This document shows positions 1 to 8,275 of a stretch of DNA of 64,000 bases, one piece after another (position 1 is the first letter of the stretch; every line of letters begins with the position of its first letter). The stretch comes from Achromobacter xylosoxidans A8 (lineage in GTDB: Bacteria; Pseudomonadota; Gammaproteobacteria; Burkholderiales; Burkholderiaceae_B), in assembly GCF_000165835.1 (NCBI RefSeq), contig NC_014640.1, positions 682,001 through 746,000 on the forward strand, given 5' to 3'. Below the pieces are notes generated by a model. That model had not been told where the DNA came from. It saw nothing but the letters and a program-made list of their open reading frames with translations, and searched no databases. The position numbers and the translations under genes were made by a program.

Positions 1-1893
1 GCGCTTGATCTTGTCGTGGTCGAGTTCGAAACCGCCGCCGGCAGCCGGCTTCATGTGCGCGACCAGGTTCACGGAACCCAGGTTGCACACCGCGATTTCG
101 GATTCGTTGGTGTTCAGCGTGATCTCGGTGCACAGGTTCGAGCTGTGGACCACGCCCACGTGCTGCTGCGGCGAACGGATGTTGCAAGGATCCTTGAACG
201 TGATCCAGGGGTGGCCGGTTTCGAACAGCATCGACAGCATCTTGCGCCACAGGTTCAGCGCCGGCATCTTCTTGAAGAGCTTGAGCTCGCCGCTGGCCAC
301 GCGCGCTTCGTAGCCCACGTAGGCTTCTTCAAAGGCGCGGCCGTACTTGTCGTGCAGGTCGGGGCAGTCGGACGGCGAGAACAGCGTCCACTCGCCGCCT
401 TCCATGACGCGCTTCATGAACAGGTCGGGAATCCAGTTCGCCGTGTTCATGTCGTGCGTGCGGCGGCGCTCGTCGCCGGTGTTCTTGCGCAGTTCCAGGA
501 ATTCTTCGATGTCCAGGTGCCACGATTCCAGGTACGTGCAGACAGCGCCCTTGCGCTTGCCGCCCTGGTTGACCGCGACGGCGGTGTCGTTGACGACCTT
601 CAGGAACGGCACGACGCCTTGGCTTTCGCCGTTGGTGCCCTTGATGTGGCTGCGCAGCGCGCGCACCGGGGTCCAGTCGTTGCCCAGGCCGCCGGCGTAC
701 TTGGCCAGCAGCGCGTTTTCCTTGATGGCGTCGTAGATGCCTTCCAGGTCGTCGGAGACGGTGGTGAGGTAGCACGACGACAGCTGCGAGTGCAGGGTGC
801 CGGAGTTGAACAGCGTCGGCGTCGAGCTCATGAAGTCGAACGAGGACAGGATCTCGTAGAACTCGATGGCGCGGGTTTCGCGGTCGGCTTCGCGCAGCGC
901 CAGGCCCATGGCCACGCGCATGAAGAACACCTGCGGCAGTTCGATGCGGGTGCCGCGGATGTGCAGGAAGTAGCGGTCGTACAGGGTCTGCAGGCCGAGG
1001 TAGCCGAATTGCAGATCGCGCTTGGCGTTCAGGGCGTGGCCCAGCTTGGTCAGGTCATAGCTGGCCAGGTCGGGCGACAGCAGGCCGCCTTCGATGCCGC
1101 GGGCGATGAAGGTGGGGAAGTATTCGGCGTAGCGGGCGGCCATGCCGTCCTGCGAGACTTCCTCGCCCAGCACTTCCTTGCGGATCGTGTGCAGCAGCAG
1201 ACGTGCGGTGACCTGGCTGTAGGCCGGGTCCTTTTCGACCAGCGCGCGCGCGGACAGGATGGCGGACTTGAACACTTCGTCGACGGGAATGCCGTCGTAC
1301 AGGTTCTTGACCGTTTCCTTCAGGATCGCTTCCGTGTCGATGAATTCGGCCAGGCCTTCGCCGGCGGCTTCGATGGTGGCGCGCAGTTCAGCCAGGTCCA
1401 GCGGGCGGCGCACGCCGGCGTCGGTCACGTTCAGCACGTGCTCCTGCGGGGCGGCGGCCTTCTCCTGGGTGTCGGCGGCGGCGGCGGCTGCGGCGCGTTC
1501 CTGCGTGCGCTTTTCGCGGTACAGCACGTAGGCGCGGGCAACGTCGTGTTCGCCCGAGCGCATCAGGGCCAGTTCGACCTGGTCCTGGATGTCTTCAATA
1601 TGGAAGGTGCCGCCGTTGGGGCGGTTGCGCACCAGCGCATTGACGGCCTGGCCGGTCAGGTTCTCGACCAGCTCACGCACGCGCGCCGAGGCCGCGCCCT
1701 GGCCGCCGTTGACGGCCAGGAAGGCCTTGGTCATGGCGATGGCGATCTTGTTGGGTTCGAACCCGACCACCGAGCCATTGCGGCGAATGATGTTGTAGCT
1801 GGCCCATTGCCCGCCATTGGCGTCGGCAGGGGAATCGGTTTGCGAGGGCGGCACGGCCGTAGGCCGGGTCACAGAGGCGATCGTAGTCTGCAT
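1..1893 (-). CDS. nrdA: Ribonucleoside-diphosphate reductase, alpha subunit (class Ia), partial
   Basis: The catalytic subunit reduces ribonucleoside diphosphates to deoxy forms in the cytoplasm together with the NrdB radical subunit. The frame is open from ATG at 1893 to the left edge (631 codons), so the C-terminal part is missing. Two ATP-cone-like segments lie at about residues 32-120 and 150-240; tandem cones are known from Pseudomonas-type NrdA and mediate dATP inhibition. The core begins at about 250. Catalytic residues are visible: Cys374 (SSCYLTT), Cys588 and Glu590 (NLCTEI) and Cys603 (VCNLG), matching E. coli C225, C439, E441 and C462. nrdB would be expected further left. The start fits the class and lies about 170 nt downstream of a promoter with two NrdR boxes. 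No stop or frameshift is seen. Confidence 0.95.
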   Translation of the reverse strand, partial: MQTTIASVTRPTAVPPSQTDSPADANGGQWASYNIIRRNGSVVGFEPNKIAIAMTKAFLAVNGGQGAASARVRELVENLTGQAVNALVRNRPNGGTFHIEDIQDQVELALMRSGEHDVARAYVLYREKRTQERAAAAAAADTQEKAAAPQEHVLNVTDAGVRRPLDLAELRATIEAAGEGLAEFIDTEAILKETVKNLYDGIPVDEVFKSAILSARALVEKDPAYSQVTARLLLHTIRKEVLGEEVSQDGMAARYAEYFPTFIARGIEGGLLSPDLASYDLTKLGHALNAKRDLQFGYLGLQTLYDRYFLHIRGTRIELPQVFFMRVAMGLALREADRETRAIEFYEILSSFDFMSSTPTLFNSGTLHSQLSSCYLTTVSDDLEGIYDAIKENALLAKYAGGLGNDWTPVRALRSHIKGTNGESQGVVPFLKVVNDTAVAVNQGGKRKGAVCTYLESWHLDIEEFLELRKNTGDERRRTHDMNTANWIPDLFMKRVMEGGEWTLFSPSDCPDLHDKYGRAFEEAYVGYEARVASGELKLFKKMPALNLWRKMLSMLFETGHPWITFKDPCNIRSPQQHVGVVHSSNLCTEITLNTNESEIAVCNLGSVNLVAHMKPAAGGGFELDHDKIKR

Positions 1894-1925
1894 GGAAGCT
1901 CCTGTGCGAAAAGCGCGTAGATAGC

Positions 1926-1944
1926 GACATGACGACGTCATGTC
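1926..1944. repeat. Inverted repeat in the nrdA leader
   Basis: GACATGAC and GTCATGTC form a perfect 8-bp inverted repeat around a 3-bp centre, about 33 bp upstream of the nrdA ATG. It lies inside the predicted 5' untranslated region. It could be a protein site or a leader hairpin that influences translation. It does not match an NrdR box. Confidence 0.45.
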
Positions 1945-2034
1945 AGGTACGAAATTGGATCTTTTGAGGGGGTCGCAACGTTCTGGACGGGCTAGTCCAA
2001 AAGGCGTGGCCGACGGGAATCAGCGCTTAGGCGA

Positions 2035-2050
2035 CCACAACATGTAGTGT
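2035..2050. promoter_or_regulatory. NrdR box 1 (downstream)
   Basis: CCACAACATGTAGTGT matches about 13 of 16 positions of the NrdR consensus acaCwAtATaTwGtgt as I recall it. The CAC-N8-GTG core is intact. Its centre is 31 bp from the centre of the box at 2066-2081, about three helical turns, which is the usual spacing of paired NrdR boxes. It would fall at about +16 to +31 of the nrdA transcript. Confidence 0.8.
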
Positions 2051-2065
2051 AGCACCCCTCGTTGG

Positions 2066-2081
2066 ACACTAATTCTAGTGA
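2066..2081. promoter_or_regulatory. NrdR box 2 (over the -10 of nrdA)
   Basis: On the minus strand this reads TCACTAGAATTAGTGT, with perfect arms CACTA and TAGTG. It contains the predicted -10 (TAGAAT) of nrdA, so NrdR bound here would block RNA polymerase. The pairing with the box at 2035-2050 is the main support. Confidence 0.8.
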
Positions 2082-2100
2082 TCGAGTACGACAGGGACAA
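2072..2100 (-). promoter_or_regulatory. nrdA promoter (sigma-70 type)
   Basis: On the minus strand, TTGTCC (2100-2095), a 17-bp spacer and TAGAAT (2077-2072) form a good sigma-70 promoter. The transcription start should be near 2065, leaving a leader of about 170 nt before nrdA. Confidence 0.7.
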
Positions 2101-2196
2101 GAAGAAGATAAGACGAAGTTCACAAAAGATTGTTACCAAATGCACTAGGCGCGCCCAGCAAGGCGCGCCCAGGAAGGTGCCGCTCAGAGCGAATGT

Positions 2197-5100
2197 TTAT
2201 GCGGTTTTCCGCAGGGGCATATCTTGCGGGGCAGGCGCCGTATAGGTTTGCATCAAGCGGCCTAACTCCGTCCGATACTTCTCGACGTTTGCAGCCTTCA
2301 CGTGACCGAAGCCGCGGATGGTTTCTGCAAGGCCGGCGATTGTAGCCGCTTGGGCCAGCTTGTCGCGGGTCAACCCTGCGAGCAACTGGTCTATGGTCTG
2401 GCGGTACTCGCGCACCAGCGACCGTTCCATCTTGCGTTCAGCGGTGTGGCCGAAGGGATCGAACCAGGTGCCGCGCAAGCCCTTCAGGCGCGTCAGCATT
2501 TTCAGCGCGGTCATGGTGCGCGGGCCCAGCGTCATCTTGCGCGGCACGCCGGTGCGCGGATCCTTGCGCGCGAAGATGGGCGGCGCCATGTGGAAGCGCA
2601 GGCTGTAGTCGCCTTCGAACTGGCCCTTCAGCTGTGCCTGGAACGACTCGCCGGTGTAGAGCCGCGCGACTTCGTATTCGTCCTTGTAGGCCATGAGCTT
2701 GAACAGGCCGCGCGCGACCGCCAGCGCCAGGCGCGGGGTCTTGGCCTCGGGCGCGAGTTCGCGTTCGCGCGCCGCGACGGCTTCGACCACGTCCTGGAAC
2801 TGGCGGGCATAGCCGGCGTCCTGGTAGGCGGTGAGGTCGTCGATGCGGCGGGCGACGGCGCGTTCGAACGACTCGGGCACATGCAGCTGCACCACCTGGG
2901 CGCGCGGCCGCAGCGCGCCTTCCAGCGCGTCGGGCTGGTGCGCCGCGAGGCGGCCGCTGTCGAATGCGGCCCGGTTGGCGGCCACCGCCACGCCGTTGAG
3001 TTCGATGGCGCGGTTGATGGCCGCTTGCGATAGCGGCACGCCGCCGCGCTGCCAGGCATAGCCCAGCATGAACATATTGGACAGGATGCTGTCGCCGAAC
3101 AGGGCCAGCGCCGCTTCATGCGCGTCGATCGCGGCGGTGTTGGATTCGCCCGCCGCGTGGCGGATCTTGGCCAGCAGCGCTTCGGGCTGCATGGCCGCGT
3201 CCGGGTTGCGGGTGAAATCGGAGACCGGCGCGACGTAGCTGTTGACCGTGACCTGGGTATGGCCGCGGCGCAGCGCGCCCAGCGAGTCCGGCGCCACGGA
3301 GGCGACCGGGTCGCACAGGATCGCGGCGTCGGCCTGCTGCCAGTCCAGGCGCACCGGGCCTGCCGGCGCGCCGGCAGGCGCCAGACGGATGTGGCTGACC
3401 ACCGTGCCGCCTTTCTGCGCCAGGCCGGTCAGGTCGAGCACCGCGGCGGACAGGCCTTCCAGATGCGCCGCCATCGACACGATGGCGCCGATGGTGATGA
3501 CGCCGGTGCCGCCCATGCCGGCCACCAGCAGGCGGTAGGGATGGTCCAGCGCGGGCATGGCGGGCAGGGGCAATTGCGCGATCAGCTTCTGCAGGCGTTC
3601 CTGGTCGGCCTTGGGCGCCGCGCTTTTCTTGGGCTTGCCGCCCATCACGGAGACGAAGCTGGGGCAGAAGCCTTCGGCGCAGGAGTAGTCCTTGTTGCAG
3701 CTGGATTGGTCGATGGCGCGCTTGCGGCCATAGGGCGTTTCCAGCGGCACCACCGACAGGCAGTTCGATTGCACGCCGCAGTCGCCGCAGCCTTCGCAGA
3801 CGGCGCTGTTGATCTGCATGCGGCGTGCCGGGTCGGGGAACTGGTTCTTCTTGCGGCGACGGCGCTTTTCGGCGGCGCAGGTCTGGTCGTGGATCAGCAC
3901 GGTCACGCCGGGGATCTCGCGCAGCTCGCGCTGCAGCGCGTCGAGTTCGCGGCGGTGGTGCACCTTGATGCCGGCGCCCAGGTCCACGCCTTGGTACTTT
4001 TCGGGCTCGTCGGTGGTGACGACGATGCGCGTCACGTTCTCGCCGCGCAGCTGCTGGCAGATGCTGGGCACCGAGATCGGGCCGTCGATGGGCTGGCCGC
4101 CCGTCATGGCCGTGGCGTCGTTGAACAGGATCTTGTAGGTGATGTTGGCCTTGGCGGCCACGGCCTGGCGGATGGCGAGATAGCCGGAGTGGTAATAAGT
4201 GCCTTCTCCCATGTTCTGGAAGATGTGCGGCATCTTGGTGTAGCGCGACAGGCCGATCCAGTCCACGCCTTCGCCGCCCATCTGCGTCAGGCCGCCGGTG
4301 TCGCGGTCCATCCAGGCGGCCATGTAGTGGCAGCCCACGCCCGACAGGGCCTGGCTGCCTTCCGGCACCTTGGTCGAGGTGCTGTGCGGGCAGCCCGAAC
4401 AGAAGTAGGGGCGGCGGCGCATGCCGTCGGCGTCGTTGGACAGCGGCGCCTGGCAGGCGAACGCGGACAGGTCCGCGGCCAGCGGCAGGCCGGCGGCGCG
4501 GCTGAGCCAGCTGGCCAGCGGCTGCGCCAGCAGCGAGGGGCGCAACTGGCCGGCCGAGGGCACCAGCGCTTCGCCGTCGAAGCCCTTTTTGCCGATGACC
4601 GAGGGGCGGTCCGGCAGGTTGAACAGCAGGTCCTTGATCTGGCTTTCGACCACCGCGCCCTTTTCCTCGATCACGAGAATGTGCGACAGGCCGCGCGCGA
4701 ATTCCAGCAGGCGTTCGCTATCCAGCGGCCAGGTCAGGCCCGGCTTGTAGATGCGCACCGGCGCGTTGGCGGTGACGGTGTCCACGCCCAGGCGCGACAG
4801 CGCTTCCATGGTGTCCAGGTGCGCCTTGCCCACCGTGACGATGCCGACAGCGGCCTTGGGCGCCGGACAGGTCAGGCGGTCGATGCTGTGGCGGCGCGCG
4901 AACGCGGCCACGGCCTTCATGCGCAGGTTCATGCGCGTTTCGATCGCCAGCGACAGGAAGTCGCGCGCGGAGTATTCGAGCGATTCGGGCGGCATGTCCG
5001 GGTCCGCCGGCATGTCGTAGCGCTGGGCGGGGGCGGGGACGAAGGAATGCCCGCATTCGATGGTTTCAGACACGGCCTTGAAGGCGACCCAGGTGCCCGA

Positions 5101-5703
5101 GTAGCGTGACAGGGCCCAGCCCCAGAGCGCGAAGGTCTCGTATTCGTCGATGGAGGCGGGATGCACGATGGGCATCTGCCAGCCGATCAGCGAGGCCTCG
5201 CTGGCATGCGGGATCGAGGACGAGACGGCGGTGTGGTCGTCGCCCACCACCACCAGCACGCCACCGTTGCGCGATGCGCCCGCGGCGTTGCCGTGATGCA
5301 GCGCGTCGCCGGCGCGATCCACGCCCGGGCCCTTGCCGTACCACATGGCGTAGACGCCATCGACGTTGCGGTCGGCGCGCACGCCGGCCTGCTGCGTGCC
5401 CATGACGGCGGTGGCCGCCATGTCTTCATTGATGGCGGGCAGGAAGGTGATCTGGTTGGCGTCCAGCGCCTTTTGCGCCTTCCACATGGCCATGTCCACG
5501 CCGCCCAGCGGCGAGCCGCGGTAGCCCGAGACGAAGCCGGCCGTGTTCAGGCCGCGCTCGCGGTCCATCCGGGCCTGGGTGAGCATGATGCGCACCAGCG
5601 CCTGGGTGCCGGTCAGAAAGATGCGGCCGGAGCTGCGGGTGAGGTTGTCGGCGAGCTGGTACTCGAGGTCCAGCTGGGGTTCGGCGGCGGGGGTACCGTC
5701 CAT
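2197..5703 (-). CDS. Indolepyruvate ferredoxin oxidoreductase, fused single-chain form
   Basis: This enzyme oxidatively decarboxylates aryl- or branched-chain 2-oxoacids to acyl-CoA using TPP and Fe-S clusters. The 1168-residue chain joins the parts that are separate IorA and IorB elsewhere: an N-terminal pyrimidine-binding region, a TPP-binding region around GEGVDWIGLSRYTKMPHIF, a cysteine-rich segment (CEGCGDCGVQSNC, then SCNKDYSCAEGFC), and a C-terminal gamma-type domain starting GMGGTGVITIGA. I chose ATG 5703 because AGGAG lies 9 nt upstream; in-frame starts reach back to 5814 but would run into the divergent regulator's promoter. An Lrp-family gene is transcribed divergently from 5833, which fits amino-acid catabolism. 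The true substrate cannot be read from sequence. Confidence 0.9.
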   Translation of the reverse strand: MDGTPAAEPQLDLEYQLADNLTRSSGRIFLTGTQALVRIMLTQARMDRERGLNTAGFVSGYRGSPLGGVDMAMWKAQKALDANQITFLPAINEDMAATAVMGTQQAGVRADRNVDGVYAMWYGKGPGVDRAGDALHHGNAAGASRNGGVLVVVGDDHTAVSSSIPHASEASLIGWQMPIVHPASIDEYETFALWGWALSRYSGTWVAFKAVSETIECGHSFVPAPAQRYDMPADPDMPPESLEYSARDFLSLAIETRMNLRMKAVAAFARRHSIDRLTCPAPKAAVGIVTVGKAHLDTMEALSRLGVDTVTANAPVRIYKPGLTWPLDSERLLEFARGLSHILVIEEKGAVVESQIKDLLFNLPDRPSVIGKKGFDGEALVPSAGQLRPSLLAQPLASWLSRAAGLPLAADLSAFACQAPLSNDADGMRRRPYFCSGCPHSTSTKVPEGSQALSGVGCHYMAAWMDRDTGGLTQMGGEGVDWIGLSRYTKMPHIFQNMGEGTYYHSGYLAIRQAVAAKANITYKILFNDATAMTGGQPIDGPISVPSICQQLRGENVTRIVVTTDEPEKYQGVDLGAGIKVHHRRELDALQRELREIPGVTVLIHDQTCAAEKRRRRKKNQFPDPARRMQINSAVCEGCGDCGVQSNCLSVVPLETPYGRKRAIDQSSCNKDYSCAEGFCPSFVSVMGGKPKKSAAPKADQERLQKLIAQLPLPAMPALDHPYRLLVAGMGGTGVITIGAIVSMAAHLEGLSAAVLDLTGLAQKGGTVVSHIRLAPAGAPAGPVRLDWQQADAAILCDPVASVAPDSLGALRRGHTQVTVNSYVAPVSDFTRNPDAAMQPEALLAKIRHAAGESNTAAIDAHEAALALFGDSILSNMFMLGYAWQRGGVPLSQAAINRAIELNGVAVAANRAAFDSGRLAAHQPDALEGALRPRAQVVQLHVPESFERAVARRIDDLTAYQDAGYARQFQDVVEAVAARERELAPEAKTPRLALAVARGLFKLMAYKDEYEVARLYTGESFQAQLKGQFEGDYSLRFHMAPPIFARKDPRTGVPRKMTLGPRTMTALKMLTRLKGLRGTWFDPFGHTAERKMERSLVREYRQTIDQLLAGLTRDKLAQAATIAGLAETIRGFGHVKAANVEKYRTELGRLMQTYTAPAPQDMPLRKTA

Positions 5704-5756
5704 GGTGAATACTCCTGGTTTCGGCACCATGATAGGTTCGCGAGCCATCAGGTTTA

Positions 5757-5787
5757 TTGCGTTTTTGGATCGTGCTATCCCTATAAT
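5757..5787 (+). promoter_or_regulatory. Possible promoter of the Lrp-type gene
   Basis: A perfect -10 TATAAT (5782-5787) lies 45 bp upstream of the regulator's ATG. The best -35 is TTGCGT at 5757-5762, with a long 19-bp spacer. The intergenic segment is AT-rich compared with its surroundings. Confidence 0.4.
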
Positions 5788-5832
5788 TCGCAATGAACAT
5801 TTCGTGTACGACAAAAACCAGGAGACTAAGCG

Positions 5833-6282
5833 ATGGACAAGACCGATATCGGCATCCTCAAGGCCTTGCAGGAGGACGGCCGGGCCTCGGCGCAGCAGCT
5901 TTCAGAGAAGGTGGGCCTGTCGGCCGCGCCGGTGTGGCGGCGGGTGAAAGCGATGGAAGCCAGCGGGGTGATCCAGGGCTATAGCGCCCAGGTGGACCGC
6001 AGCAAGGTGGGGCTGGGCTGCATGTTCGCGCAGATCAGCCTGGAGCGGCATTCTGCCAATACGGTCGAGAACTTCGAGCGCTCGGTGCGCGACGCGCCCG
6101 AGATCCTTGAGTGCTATGCGGTCACGGGGGATTCGGACTTCCTGCTGAAGATCCTGGTGGAAAGCCCGGAAGCCTACGACCGGTTCCTGCACCGTTTCCT
6201 GTTCAACATGCCGGGCATACGCCAGACGCGCACCATCGTCGCGCTGCGTGAAATCAAGCACGAGCAGCGCCTGCCGCTGTAG
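5833..6282 (+). CDS. Lrp/AsnC-family transcriptional regulator
   Basis: A 149-residue protein of standard Lrp/AsnC length. The N-terminal winged helix spans about residues 1-60 (helix-turn-helix near AQQLSEKVGLSAAPVWRRVK), and a RAM ligand-binding and oligomerisation domain covers about 65-142. Lrp-type proteins sense amino acids and usually act on adjacent genes. AGGAGA stands 7-8 nt before the ATG. It is divergent from the indolepyruvate oxidoreductase, its most likely target (inference). Confidence 0.9.
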   Translation: MDKTDIGILKALQEDGRASAQQLSEKVGLSAAPVWRRVKAMEASGVIQGYSAQVDRSKVGLGCMFAQISLERHSANTVENFERSVRDAPEILECYAVTGDSDFLLKILVESPEAYDRFLHRFLFNMPGIRQTRTIVALREIKHEQRLPL

Positions 6283-6293
6283 GCGCCGCGGTG

Positions 6294-6319
6294 CCCTCTC
6301 TATATAGATATAGGGAGGG
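6294..6319. terminator. Hairpin between convergent genes
   Basis: CCCTCTCTATAT and ATATAGGGAGGG pair with one mismatch around a 2-nt centre (a larger loop forms in practice). It lies in the 45-bp gap between the convergent Lrp and Bug genes. There is no clear T run, so it may act as a weak or RNA-stabilising hairpin. Confidence 0.45.
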
Positions 6320-6327
6320 CCGCGAGT

Positions 6328-7293
6328 TTATTGGGGTTGGATGCCGGAAATCCGGATCCATTCCTTCCAGCGCGCCGTGTCTTCCTTCACGAAGGCGTCG
6401 AAGCGGGCCACGTCCATCGATTCCGGCGTCAGGCCCAGGGCGCGCAGCTTCTTCGCGGTGGCTTCGTCCTTGACCGCCGCCTGCATGTGGGCGTTCATCT
6501 TTTCCACGATCTCGGGCGGCGTGCCCGCCGGCGCCGACAGGCCCAGCCAGCCGGCGACGACGAAATCCGGATAGTAGGTGGTCATGGTCGGCACGCTGGG
6601 CCAGGCCGCTTGCGGCTGGGCGCCGGTGACGGCGATGGGGACCAGCCCCTTGCCGTCGATCTGGCCCATCGCGGTGAGGTAGTCGACGAAGGCGAAGTTG
6701 ATCTGCTTGCCGCGCAGGTCGGTGATGATCTGCGTGATGTTCTTGTAGGCCGCGCCGGTGATCTCGATGCCGGCGCGCTGCTTCAGGAGCTCGGACGGCA
6801 CTTGCGAGGACGAGCTGTAGTAGCCGAAGAAGACCTGTCCGGGATGCTTCTTGGCGTAGTCGACCAGATCCGGCACCGTGCGGTACGGGCTGTCGGGAGA
6901 GACCACGCCGACCGTGCCGAAGGTGCCCAGCATGCCGACCTGGCGGAAGTCCTTCTGCGCGTCGTAGGGCAGGCTCTTGTACAGGAACTGGTTGGCGGAG
7001 TGGGTGGAATTGGTGGACAGCAGGAAGGTGTAGCCGTCGGCCGCCGCGTTCTTGGCGGCGTTGGTGCCGACGATGCCGCCGGCGCCGGGACGGTCCTCGA
7101 CCACCACGGTCTGGCCGGTCTTCTCGCCCAGGTATTGCGCCAGCGTGCGCGCGGTGAGGTCGGCCGCGCCGCCCGCGGCGGACGGCACGATAAGGGTCAC
7201 GGGCTTCTCGGGCCAGCCGGCGGCGTGCGCCGTTGCGGCCAGCAGCAGGCCGGCGCCGATCAGGGCTGGACGGATATAGCGGGGTATGGACAT
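6328..7293 (-). CDS. Bug-family (TctC-like) periplasmic substrate-binding protein
   Basis: A 321-residue tripartite tricarboxylate transporter receptor. An N-terminal signal peptide ends near AHAA (residue 24). The mature start WPEKPVTLIVPSAAGG, then VVVEDRPGAGG and the TNAAKNAAADGYTFL stretch are hallmark Bug features; these residues line the carboxylate site. No TctA/TctB membrane genes are present, which is usual for the many orphan Bug genes of Bordetella and Achromobacter. AGGAGACAACC precedes the ATG. It lies 60 bp downstream of the alpha/beta hydrolase on the same strand, so the two are probably cotranscribed and the hydrolase may act on the imported compound. The ligand is unknown. 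Confidence 0.9.
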   Translation of the reverse strand: MSIPRYIRPALIGAGLLLAATAHAAGWPEKPVTLIVPSAAGGAADLTARTLAQYLGEKTGQTVVVEDRPGAGGIVGTNAAKNAAADGYTFLLSTNSTHSANQFLYKSLPYDAQKDFRQVGMLGTFGTVGVVSPDSPYRTVPDLVDYAKKHPGQVFFGYYSSSSQVPSELLKQRAGIEITGAAYKNITQIITDLRGKQINFAFVDYLTAMGQIDGKGLVPIAVTGAQPQAAWPSVPTMTTYYPDFVVAGWLGLSAPAGTPPEIVEKMNAHMQAAVKDEATAKKLRALGLTPESMDVARFDAFVKEDTARWKEWIRISGIQPQ

Positions 7294-7353
7294 GGTTGTC
7301 TCCTGATGGCGCGGTTGCGCGTCGTTGTCGTTGTTGTGGTTGATCTGCGGGGC

Positions 7354-8199
7354 TCAGCCGAACTGGCCGCGGTGCCAATCCAGGATGGCGGCGGCGCTGA
7401 CTTGCCACTGGTCCGCGTACATCATGCAATGCGGCTGCCCGGCAAGCACGGCGTGGGAAAAGCCGAAGCGGCGCGCGATCGCCAGGTCCTGGCCGGGCGG
7501 GTGGCGGTCATGCGTGTCCAGCCCGGCTTCCAGGCACAGGCCGGGCGCGCCGATGGCGGCGGCGTCGACAGGCACGCGCAACAGGTAGCGGTCGTTGAGC
7601 ACTTGCGGGCTTTCGGCGCACAGGCGCTGCGATACCGGCGCGACGTCGCGGTCGGGCGAAGTCGCCAGAAAGCGGGCGCGGATTTCAGCGTCGTTCGGCG
7701 CGCGGCGAAGCATGCCCACGGGGACCGGCGGCAACGCTTGCGCGCCAGTCAGGTCGCCGGGCGGCGACGGCGCCAGCAGGATCACGCCAGCCACCGCGCG
7801 CTGGCTGGCGGCCAGCAGCGCCGGCAGCGCGCCCATGCTGTGGCCGACGACGACCGTGGGGCGCGCCAGCGCGTCCAGCGCGCTGATGACATCCTGGCCC
7901 AGGTCGGCGATGCCTGCCGACGTAAACGCGTCATCCTGCGGCAGGGCTCCATGGCCGCGCAAGTCCAGCGCCGCGCAGGCCAGGCCGGCGCGGGCGAAAT
8001 AATCCAGGTAGTGCGCGTAGCACCAGGCGCCGTGGTAGGCGCCGGGCACCAACAGCAGGCCGGGCCTGCCGTCTTGCGGGGCGGCGCCGAGGATCAGGCG
8101 GCCCTGGCCGGCGGGGCGGTCGGGCAGCCGGTCGATCAGGCTGAAATCCAGCGGGTCGGTGCAGGCGTGCGGTGGGAACAGCAAGGAGTCGGCATTCAT
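7354..8199 (-). CDS. Alpha/beta-fold hydrolase
   Basis: A 281-residue cytoplasmic alpha/beta hydrolase with nucleophile elbow GHSMG (Ser121), oxyanion region VPGAYHGAWCYAHYL at about 51-65, an acid candidate near Asp228 and His257 (QPHCMM) as the third catalytic residue. It is likely an esterase, lipase or C-C hydrolase. It heads a two-gene unit with the downstream Bug protein. A LysR regulator is divergent from 8276, the usual arrangement for a small catabolic cassette. No signal peptide is visible. Confidence 0.8.
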   Translation of the reverse strand: MNADSLLFPPHACTDPLDFSLIDRLPDRPAGQGRLILGAAPQDGRPGLLLVPGAYHGAWCYAHYLDYFARAGLACAALDLRGHGALPQDDAFTSAGIADLGQDVISALDALARPTVVVGHSMGALPALLAASQRAVAGVILLAPSPPGDLTGAQALPPVPVGMLRRAPNDAEIRARFLATSPDRDVAPVSQRLCAESPQVLNDRYLLRVPVDAAAIGAPGLCLEAGLDTHDRHPPGQDLAIARRFGFSHAVLAGQPHCMMYADQWQVSAAAILDWHRGQFG

Positions 8200-8234
8200 G
8201 ATGCGGTCATCTTAGGGGGGGCGATTCGATCAGA

Positions 8235-8266
8235 AAACTTTATTTTTCATATGATTGGATAAGTTT
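8235..8266. promoter_or_regulatory. Possible LysR operator (dyad)
   Basis: AAACTT and AAGTTT form 6-bp arms separated by 20 bp in the AT-rich 76-bp gap between the hydrolase and the LysR gene. The position fits a divergent LysR-type control region. The arms are short, so confidence is low. Confidence 0.3.
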
Positions 8267-8275
8267 GACTAATCG

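Noticed and set aside
16..1920. Open frame of 634 codons on the plus strand over nrdA
   Set aside because: It is the mirror of nrdA caused by GC-rich third codon positions; the minus-strand frame has the RNR active-site motifs and a proper promoter.
2148..2172. Two copies of GGCGCGCCCAG, 14 bp apart, after the indolepyruvate oxidoreductase stop
   Set aside because: Short GC-rich direct repeat with no T run or hairpin suited to a terminator; likely chance in this GC-rich DNA.
3118..5109. Open frame of 663 codons on the plus strand within the indolepyruvate oxidoreductase gene
   Set aside because: The residues are Gly/Ala/Arg/His-rich without domain signatures; the opposite frame encodes the complete enzyme.
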